A stretch of 64,000 bases of DNA from Capillidium heterosporum (Eukaryota; Entomophthoromycota; Entomophthoromycetes; Entomophthorales; Capillidiaceae), in assembly GCA_016630905.1 (NCBI GenBank), contig WBMQ01000002.1:2294001-2358000 (forward strand), written 5' to 3'. The notes under the pieces were generated by a model. It had not been told where the DNA came from. It made no database searches and saw only the letters and a list, made by a program, of their open reading frames with translations. Shown here piece after piece: positions 56,661-64,000 of this stretch (positions are counted from its first letter, which is position 1; each line of letters begins with the position of its first letter). Both the position numbers and the translations under genes were made by a program.

Positions 56661-58952
56661 TTACTGCTGCTTCTCACCTTCCTCAATAACATCCGAAGGA
56701 ACTTGATTCTTGATAGATTTAACCTTCTTAATCCTGTTCAAGGTGACGATGAATTCATTCAAGGGTAAAGTCTTCCTTTTCACTTTGGTACCTTAATCAT
56801 CACGGTTTCTTACATTAACCGAATTGCTAGATTCTTCCTCATCAGCGACAACTATTCAAAGTTAGTTGGCTAAAAAACTAAATATTACCACAGATAAAGT
56901 TGTACTGGATGAGTTTGGCGTTACGAATCTTCAGATTCAAAATATCTCCACCGAGGTCACTGTTGGCAAAAGACCTAGCCACATTCAAGGCCTGGACGAT
57001 GGGAATGACGTAAACTTGTCTTGGAGATAACCACAATACTCACTTACCGGCGAAGTTCTCAGTCAAGATAGCGATCATATGTTCGATGAAGCCATAAATA
57101 GCTCGATGGATAATAACAGGAATCTGATAGATATTAAAATTATTTGAGATCTCTTTAGTAGCATTCTAGTTAAATTTCTCATTGTTTGAAGACTTCTCAG
57201 CCATACTCTAGGTAGGATTTCTTACCATCTGAAGGCTTCTTAGATATACTTTTTTCAGCAGTACAGCATTTTGACTTGAAATGTAAAAGTAATTGGAAGT
57301 CGAGCTGGATAGTGGCGCATTGGAACTTGCAGTGTAAGGCACCATTGATCTTGATATCGATCTTAAGTCTGTAGAAGGCACTGTCGCTTGGGTTCAACTT
57401 CCAAGGGAGACTCAAATTGTTGAGAGCGTTTTCCAGTTACTGTTCAGCCTGGCCCCAGACTACGATATCACCGATGAAATTCTTAGGACAGGTAGATAAG
57501 TTCAACTCGAAAGTGAAACCAAGCACATTGTATATCACCTTCAAGAAGTTGAAGCAACTGTTTATCTCAGTTTCTAGCTAGGGCAGTTCACAGGCTTGAA
57601 AATGAACGTATCGTCTTTGTAATTGTCCCAGTGGCCCGAGCTCTGCAATAGCTTGACGTCGTAGATGTTGGGTGTAATAATCCCTTGGAAACCACACTTA
57701 CGGTACTCAGGCTATTGAGAGGTCAGTTCAACGTAAAATTAGCCAATAATTACCCTAGTGTAGTCTATCAAAATGTTGTAGATACGAGCACCATGAGGCA
57801 AAAAGAAGCTGGAGCTGGGGGAGAAATCTTCAAAGAATAGCCTTCGTTCTTAACAAAAAATTTAACTAGAAAATCTAAAATCTTACAATTTCGATCTTAC
57901 GATGATTATATTTAGCTGCTTTGGTCAAGGAATGCCTATACTTGATCATTTACTTACTATTGGGGAACGAAATACCGTACAAACGCTGCAACAAGCCTTT
58001 GTTGGAATCTCTCAGGAAGTAGGAGTCGGAATTCCTAATTATAACGAAAGATTTAATCTTCCCAATATAAAGGATGTGGGAACCATGGCATAGACTGATG
58101 AGAAGATCACATCAGTACACGGTGATCGAGATGTTATTGACGATCCTGTCGTTAATAATGGGAATTTGTAAGGATTGTGTTTAAACACCTCTAATAGGTC
58201 AGCCTTGCTAATTACAAGACACTCGAACTTCTACTTCTCCTTGACGATATCCTTGACCAAAGTTTTGAGATTTGGATAATTATATGAGCAAATAACACTG
58301 ATAAATTTAATCAATGAGAGCTGAAAAGGATAAATATCGTTCTCCCATACTCATTTCGTAGTAGAAACCATTTTTGATGAGAGGACTGATACAAAGGTAG
58401 CAACCAAAATGACGCTCACAGGTTTCGCCAAGGATATGAACATTGAAGTGCCAGAATGCCTTTTTGGCTAATAAAATTTATACTAAGCTTTATAGAAACT
58501 TTTCAAACTTATCATTTTCGTCATCCAAGGCTAATAAATCCAAGCTACAAGACTTTTCTAAAGGTCTTTTCAAATCAAAAAGCTCACCACCAACCTCGTT
58601 TCTTTAATTGAATTCATTAGAAAAAGAACTACCTTTGGGATGGCAGTCTTTTCGATGAATGGTTTTGATATATCTTTGGCAATATCCATGGGTGAAGTTT
58701 TGTAGGAAGTTCCTTCTTTCGTGTTATCATCAGGTAAGATGATAATTATACTTTTAGCCAGCTAAATATTTAAGTTTAGCTGTATTTTGAACTCTCCTTC
58801 AGCTTTAGCTTTGAGAACTTCGAACATCTGGATATGGTGACTGAAGAATTTGAGGATGGAGTTAATCTACACTATTTAACTTTAAATATCTACCAAAGGA
58901 ACTGGTCTCTGTTTCTGAGTTTCTCTATATTGATTGCTATTTCAATGGCCAT
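56661..58952 (-). pseudogene. threonyl-tRNA synthetase pseudogene (cytosolic type)
   Basis: On the - strand, blocks of cytosolic ThrRS appear in the right order: SHHIQMFEVLKAKAEGEFK, ILPDDNTKEGTSYKTSPMDI (TGS domain), GGELFDLKRPLEKSC, KAFWHFNVHILGETCERHFG and CLCISPLIKNGFYYEMSMGE (editing domain), [99 protein letters not shown] (motif 3). Old introns can still be traced. The gene is dead: CAG to TAG in KEK*KF, CGA to TGA in VY*CDLL, CAA to TAA in RNRDD*GTK, several shifts, and loss of about 60-70 residues after NCP that would hold motif 2. Three of the nonsense changes are C-to-T. A working copy must exist elsewhere. Confidence 0.9.
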
Positions 58953-59730
58953 GATTGATGATGTGCAAAAGGAAAAGAAACCTTGCTTTTATATCATGCT
59001 CTAATATTATGATTTGCAAAGCTTCTGTCGATAATCGTGACTCATTGTTCAATATAAGATGTATGTGTATATGTATCACCTACGTATCAAGAACTTTGGA
59101 TAGTGTAGTGGTTCGTACTTGGAGTAACCAACAAGGAAAAATCTGCCAAATTCGTCATCAAAAGTTGAAAGAAAATCTGGCAAGAAAGTTGATTGAATAG
59201 GAATTGGAAAAGATCAATCATAAATGTAGGTCGATAGGGCAAATGAAAGCCAAGAGGAAGTCTGGATCAGGACTTTACATAGCACCATTTTTGAATCCAA
59301 AGTTGGTGTTTTAAAGATTTTTTACTATTCAAATCCAAGATTGTGGTGATTTGAAAGCAAAATCTAAGAAATCTTGTTTACATTCTTTTAATCCTATGTA
59401 CTCCATTAATTTATAAAATAGAGCACTTTTATACTAACATCTGGGAATCTAAGTTGAATAGTTTTAAATTAAAGCTTCAATAGTAATATTATGTAGAATT
59501 CCTAAGTTTTTGTTAAATAATGTTAGAATTGAATGTAAAGTCGTACCTGATAGGTATTTGAACAGGATCTTCACTATAGTAACATATATTGATAACAATA
59601 AATATCCAAGACATTTTAAAATCTATTAACAGCAAAACTTGATAGTAATTTTTATTTAAAAAACAAGAAAATAGAAGTAAATATTTTTCTAAAGGGGAAT
59701 AGATGAAGGTGCAGAGTTAAGATCCCAAGC
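58953..59730. other. intergenic, ThrRS pseudogene to ALDH7 3' end
   Basis: About 780 bases, AT-rich. An 81-residue + strand ORF at 58955 lies opposite the start of the pseudogene and has no domain. Nothing else was recognised. Confidence 0.45.
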
Positions 59731-61403
59731 TTACTCGAACTTGATACCTTGGGCTAGTGGAAGCTGACCCGAGAAGTTGATGGTGGTGGTCATACGACGC
59801 ATATACTGCTTCCAACTATCGGAACCAGACTCGCGACCTCCACCGGTCTCCTTCTCACCACCAAAGGCACCTCCAATCTCGGCTCCGTTGGTAGGTACAT
59901 TGACATTTACCAAGCCACAATCCGAACCAGCAGCACCTACCCACTTGAAGATAGTGGCTGGGTTCTGGGAGAAGAGACTGGAACTTAAACCTTGCTTGAC
60001 TGAATTGTTGAGGGCAATAGCTTCTTCTACAGTCTGGAACTTGAAGGTATGCAAAATAGGGGCGAAGATTTCAGTCGGCGACAACTTCGGCACTGTGGGG
60101 CAAAGCGGTGATGGTAGGTTGGACAAAGTTACCCTTACGGTCACTTAGCACTTCACCACCCAAAAGGACCTTACCACCCTGAGCCTTGACGGACTCAACA
60201 CCTTTAACAAAGTTTTCAACAGCAAGCTTGGAGTGGAGGGGACCACACAAATTGCCGTCGATGAGGGGGTCTCCGATCTTGACCTGCTGGTAGGCAACGA
60301 TGAGCTTCTCAATGAATTGGTCGTAGATCGATTCGTGCAGGAAGAGACGGCGGGTAGTTGTACACCTTTGACCACAGGTACCTACGGCAGCAAAGAGGAC
60401 CGAGCGTAAAGCCAATTCGAGGTCGGCATCTTCCATGACGACGATGGCGTTGTTGCCACCCAATTCCAAGATCAACTTACCGAAGCGGTTCTGGACGACC
60501 TGTGCAACCTGTCTACCAACCTTGGTAGAACCAGTGAAGGATACTAATTTGACGCGATCGTCCGAGGTCAAGGCCTTACCGACATCGACATCACCAGTAC
60601 ATAAGGCAGCTAAACCACCGGGTAAATTGTTGGCTTCCAGTACTTTGGCAATGATCTTGGTGACAGCAACCGAGGTCAAGTTGGTGGTGGGGGCACCCTT
60701 CCATACAACTGAGTTACCACAGACCATGGCAAGGGCAGCGTTCCAACCGTAGACAGCCACTGGGAAGTTGAAGGCAGAGATGACACCGACGACACCAAGA
60801 GGTTGCCACTGCTCCATCATGAAATGACCAGGTCCTAGTGATTAAATTAGTACTAATACAAAGCCAAGCTGTTACTTTCAGAGGGAACGACCTGTCCGTT
60901 GAGCATACGGCTCAAACCTACGGCGTAATCAGCAATGTCGATGTACTCCTGAACTTCACCGATACCTTCGGCTAAGATCTTGCCCATTTCCAAGCTGACC
61001 AACATACCCAAAGGTTCCAATTTCTCGTGGAGGGCAGTACGGATCTGACGCAAGATTTCACCACGTTTAGGAGCGGGAACCTACACCATCTGTCAGCAAA
61101 TAGAACTATAAAATAAGGTACCTCGCGCCACTGCAAGTAAGCTTCGTGAGCTTTAGTGATAGCCAAGTCTAGATCTTCAACCGAACCCTAAATAGTAGAT
61201 ATCATTAGCAAACAATACCAGATATAGTAGCTTACCGTTTTAACTTTTCCCAAGGATTCACCAGTAGCAGGGTTGAAGCTCTCGACGACCTCACCGTTAC
61301 CAGCCCATTCGCCGTGGTAAACACCCAAGTTCTCTTCCTTGAGGTCCAAGGCCTCGAAGATAAGTTTCTTGTCGATAGTTTTTTTCTGGTCCAGTCCCAT
61401 CAT
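59731..61403 (-). CDS. aldehyde dehydrogenase, ALDH7 (antiquitin) type, frame break at 60,071
   Basis: NAD-dependent dehydrogenase; ALDH7 members oxidise alpha-aminoadipic semialdehyde in lysine breakdown and betaine aldehyde. At least four exons on the - strand. N-terminus: [33 protein letters not shown]. Then [58 protein letters not shown] (cofactor), LELGGNN (catalytic Glu), [13 protein letters not shown] (catalytic Cys) and [19 protein letters not shown]. Frame 0 hits TGA at 60073-60071 right after SAEVVAD; one skipped base continues [13 protein letters not shown], with family spacing exactly kept. The frame opens at 61481, but a TATAAAAG inside it (61457-61450) suggests the real start is the ATG at 61403 (MMGLDQKK). 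Confidence 0.9.
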
Positions 61404-61449
61404 CTTGATAAACTTTGAAATTAGTTGGACGAAGCTGGTGCTTGCCCTC

Positions 61450-61457
61450 CTTTTATA
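61450..61457 (-). promoter_or_regulatory. probable TATA box of the ALDH7 gene
   Basis: TATAAAAG on the - strand, 54 bases upstream of the ATG at 61403. Spacing and sequence resemble the boxes of the Gln-rich genes. It lies inside the longer ORF and so argues for the downstream start. Confidence 0.5.
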
Positions 61458-62351
61458 CCTCTTCCAATGAAACTTTGCCATGCTCGCTTAAAATCTTGAA
61501 GGCTATATCTACAGTCTATGCCAATCGTCACTGGATCAAAAAAGCAGTCCCATGATTGTAAAGTTGATTTCATAAATTTAATACAGAGCCAGTCAGCGTT
61601 TAAGCTCCTTAGTCTAACGTCGAGCTCAGCTTATTACTGGCTTTTGTACCCCCACTCCCCGCCTGTCAAATTTAAGGATTTACTAAGGTAGGCCCCTAAT
61701 GTTGCGCTGCTATTGGTTACTTTCGTTTCTCTATCTTTTTGACAGCTCGCCAAGCTGACGTAGTTTACAATAGATTTGAAACCCCTAATTTATAATTTCG
61801 AACCTTCTTTGTAAAACCTCACCAATGGTAGAGCTGTTGGTGAGAAAGTGAAGTTATGCTTTCGGTACTTTTACCTATTTTCAAAGACATTTTAGCCACA
61901 ATATCCTTTCCAAGTCGAGAAGCTCAGCTGTATGTCTTGAGACGGAGGTTGTTGCGGACTTTTACTTCAACTTTGCTAATGAATGTAGAGCATTACATCC
62001 AATTTTCTGTAAGTGTGTGACTTTTTGGCTCCAAAATTTAGCTAGGACTTTTCAGCTTACTACCACTTTCAAACTGGATAACTAGCAAAAGCCAAAAAGT
62101 CTCGAGTTTATAAATTGTTTATTGGCCAAGTAGGTAGGGTGTGTGGCCCCCATCACTATACCTGGCAACTTTGTGCTAGTCAATCGTGCCACTGGATAGT
62201 TCAATTGTTCTGAATTTAATTTAAATTAGATATAAAGTGACGTTCAATGATGAAATTTATCTTAGATCAATTCCAAACCAACCCATCGCTCAAATTCCAA
62301 CTCTGTCTATCCATACATCTGCATCTTTATATCAACTAAATCACATCAACA
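61458..62351. other. divergent intergenic region, ALDH7 / four-TM protein
   Basis: About 890 bases. A + strand open stretch from an ATG at 61857 (MLSVLLPIFKDILATISFPS, then VLRRRLLRTFTSTLLMNVEH, ending at a GTAAGT donor-like site near 62,010) looks gene-like but has no partner exon; it may be a relic. Otherwise nothing was recognised. Confidence 0.4.
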
Positions 62352-62970
62352 ATGGCACTACAACACCTGACATTCAACTACCTTATATTAACTTTACAAC
62401 AGTTCACAGCTTTGCTACTCAACTTGATAAGTCTGATGAGTACTAACTGGTTAAACTATACTGCTTCCCCACCTTTGGACTACGAGGTTACCTACGGTCT
62501 TTTTAAAAAATGTACTTTGTTAGTTTCCACCTGTCAACCTTTTCCCGATCCTTTGCTAGGCGATTGTGATGTCAAAGGCTTCTGTTCGACTTGGTCCTTA
62601 CTACGTTCCATCTACATAGCTTCAACCGTATTGGTCTTTCTAAATTTGGCTGTGCTTGTATATTTGACTTTCTTTAAGACAGAGTGGCAAGTTAAAGCCT
62701 CCAGGTTTGTTGTAACCTCCATAGGTTTATTTGGTAAGTTTTGCTTATATAATTGTTGATACTAACCAAGTTTTGGTAGTTTTAACTTCTATTATTAGTA
62801 CGTCTATGGTAGCCTACCTCAACATGACCTCCATAACCTTCTATATTGGCACCCGATTTGGTACTGGTTTCTACCTTAGTATTGCTGGTTGGATATTAGG
62901 CTTAACTACTGGTGCTCAGATCTTTACCAATATTTATTTGCATCGCGATGGTTATCAAGAAATTGAATGA
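62352..62970 (+). CDS. four-TM membrane protein, claudin/SUR7-like topology
   Basis: Two exons, 62352-62733 and 62771-62970 (37-nt intron), give 193 residues. There are four hydrophobic helices: about residues 8-30 (LILTLQQFTALLLNLISLMS), 80-102 (IYIASTVLVFLNLAVLVYLT), 118-143 (across the intron join), and 158-180 (GFYLSIAGWILGLTTGAQIF). The first outer loop holds YGLFKKCTLL...CQPFPDPLLGDCDVKGFC, a G-L-F/W-x-x-C...C arrangement like claudin/PMP22 and fungal SUR7/PalI proteins. Those families act in plasma-membrane domains and pH or wall signalling. The family link is by pattern only. The ATG at 62352 is the first in frame before TM1. Confidence 0.7.
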
Positions 62971-63293
62971 CTAAATAGTGGAACTATGGCCTTTTGATAA
63001 ATGTAAAATCCTCTATATATAAACTCTTAAGAAAGCTACATACTTTATTTCCTTTTTTTGTATTTATAGTTTATATCAAATACAGATTATACGAATAAAT
63101 TAAGGAAATACTTGATGATGATGTATTTATTAACGGTAGCAAATTAAGTATAGCTGATTATTATAAAATATAAACTTTTATAATATAGTTTAGAAATCAA
63201 TTTTTGAATAGAAAGATAAAAATAACAATATAATTGTATCAATTTAAATATAAAAACCAATACAATGTTTATACTTTACTTTCATACGGTATC
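62971..63293. other. intergenic between convergent genes
   Basis: About 320 bases, very AT-rich, between the four-TM gene and the LRR pseudogene. Nothing recognised. Confidence 0.5.
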
Positions 63294-64000
63294 CTAATGA
63301 AAGAACTCAGCTCGGAATTCGCCTTGCCTATCATTTCTATTACAGTACTCAAGTTTAAAAAGGCACGGTGAGTTAGCTATGAACCACAGCTTTAACTCGG
63401 CAAGTGTAAATTGGAACTTCAAACAGTAGTTCAGGAAAGTAAGCGACTGGTAGTTAAAAATTTATCTCTGTATTACTAGCATCTTTATTGAATAATAACT
63501 TGAGCATCAGTAAGCTGGATAATTTAGTTAAGGAATTGGTGAATGTTAAGTCTATCTTGTCGAGGCGTTCGAGGCTAAGTTGTTTAAATTTTAAGCTGGG
63601 ATCAAAATCCAATAATGTTGTATCGAGGTTAGAGCAACTGAAGTATAGACATTCCAGGTTCGGTAGGAATTTGAAAAGTTGCTCTATAGCTCTCTTTCCA
63701 CCACAATCTTCGACGGAAAGTTGAAGTACCTTCAAGTTAGGTAGTGCAGGCAGCTTGGTAACAATTTCAAATGCGAGGTGGGGCATGCTCAGTACTTCAA
63801 GATTGGGTCAAAGCCTACTATCACTTGAAAAATATCAACTACTGCTGTCTTCCCTTATATCCTATCCTTCTAAAAAATATATACTCAAAATTACAGATAA
63901 CTCGAGCCTTTCAAGCTTTAGAAGACATCGCTTGCTGAAAATCTTCTCCAAGTACTGTAAATCTCCTATAAACCCCTCATATACTGTAATTCCCAGCTAA
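63294..64000 (-). pseudogene. leucine-rich-repeat (RNI-like) pseudogene, cut by window edge
   Basis: On the - strand one frame runs from the window edge to 63,454 with LRR-type units: LLKLERLELSVI, PNLEVLSMPHLAFEIV, LPALPNLKVLQLSVEDC, FLPNLECLYFSCSNLD, KFKQLSLERLDKIDLTF, LTKLSSLLMLKLLF. Three stops interrupt it (after YFLEG, DSSS and SDSRL); the second and third are TGA where CGA would fit. At the TAA 63456-63454 the reading continues one base ahead as NYQSLTFLNYCLKFQFTLA and ELKLWFIANSPCLFKLEYC to TAG at 63296-63294. The repeats resemble F-box/RNI-type LRRs; the F-box, if any, lies outside the window. With several stops it is most likely dead. Confidence 0.7.

Noticed and set aside
56661-58952. 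Idea that TAG/TAA at Gln positions in the ThrRS copy mean a changed genetic code
   Set aside because: TAA, TAG and TGA are all used as normal stops in intact genes here, a TGA replaces Arg in the same copy, and a large conserved block is missing. A pseudogene explains it.
61857-62015. Open stretch starting MLSVLLPIFKDILATISFPS that ends at a donor-like GTAAGT; the VLRRRLLRTF...VEHYIQF part faintly recalls gamma-tubulin complex proteins
   Set aside because: No second exon or other part of such a gene was found in the divergent spacer, so I mention it only in the spacer entry.
1-64000. tRNA genes, rRNA genes, CRISPR arrays
   Set aside because: No B-box-like GGTTCGANNCC with a matching A box, no rRNA blocks and no regular direct-repeat arrays were found by eye.
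1-64000. Autonomous mobile elements (transposase, reverse transcriptase)
   Set aside because: No coding blocks of such enzymes were recognised in any listed reading frame; only short non-coding inverted-repeat intervals are present.

Overview
The window comes from a nuclear chromosome of a fungus. It is AT-rich, with long AT-rich intergenic stretches and protein genes split by many very short GT-AG introns (mostly 31-60 nt, acceptors TAG/AAG/CAG, branch-like CTAAC or CTAAT). A chitin synthase with a QRRRW motif, fungal-type middle-homology-region (MHR) regulators, a Bem1-type scaffold and a Grainyhead/CP2 factor together suggest an early-diverging filamentous fungus. Entomophthoromycotina (Conidiobolus-like) is my best guess; it is an inference, not proved by the sequence.

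Layout. 1-9,000: tandem array of four related regulator-like genes (one only as its last 38 codons), all + strand, each about 640 residues, with an MHR-like domain but no visible zinc cluster; a palindromic fold-back element lies at 614-785. 9,500-12,700: mitochondrial-type seryl-tRNA synthetase and zeta-class GST/maleylacetoacetate isomerase. 15,500-17,100: Grainyhead/CP2 factor. 19,600-20,300: glyoxalase I. 20,900-25,500 (- strand): UBR7-like UBR-box/PHD protein and chitin synthase. 27,000-29,900: CCR4-NOT subunit NOT3/5. 31,500-33,800: secreted S9 prolyl oligopeptidase. 34,700-35,150: a decayed gene I cannot name. 36,500-37,400 and 51,600-52,500: two nearly identical Gln/His-rich repeat proteins in inverted orientation, with a decayed third copy at 50,275-50,815. 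Between them lie mS41, exocyst Sec5, a Bem1-like SH3-SH3-PX-PB1 scaffold and the mRNA export factor Rae1. 54,300-56,400: divergent MAK16 and mitochondrial bL12m. 56,660-58,950: threonyl-tRNA synthetase pseudogene. 59,700-61,400: ALDH7-type dehydrogenase. 62,350-62,970: four-TM claudin/SUR7-like protein. 63,294-64,000: LRR pseudogene running off the window.

Most genes are unrelated housekeeping genes; I see no operon-like or biosynthetic cluster. The two gene families (MHR array, Gln-rich repeats) are the local innovations. Chitin synthase, Sec5 and the Bem1-like protein all relate to polarized hyphal growth, but nothing shows co-regulation.

The most striking general pattern: at least eight otherwise well-conserved genes, plus the LRR pseudogene, have reading frames broken by what looks like one extra base, in the same direction every time. 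No clear break in the other direction was found, though one Sec5 site could also be read as a single -1 change. This may be insertion-type assembly error, decay, or a real +1 decoding phenomenon. The sequence alone cannot decide, so all such genes are annotated with this caveat.
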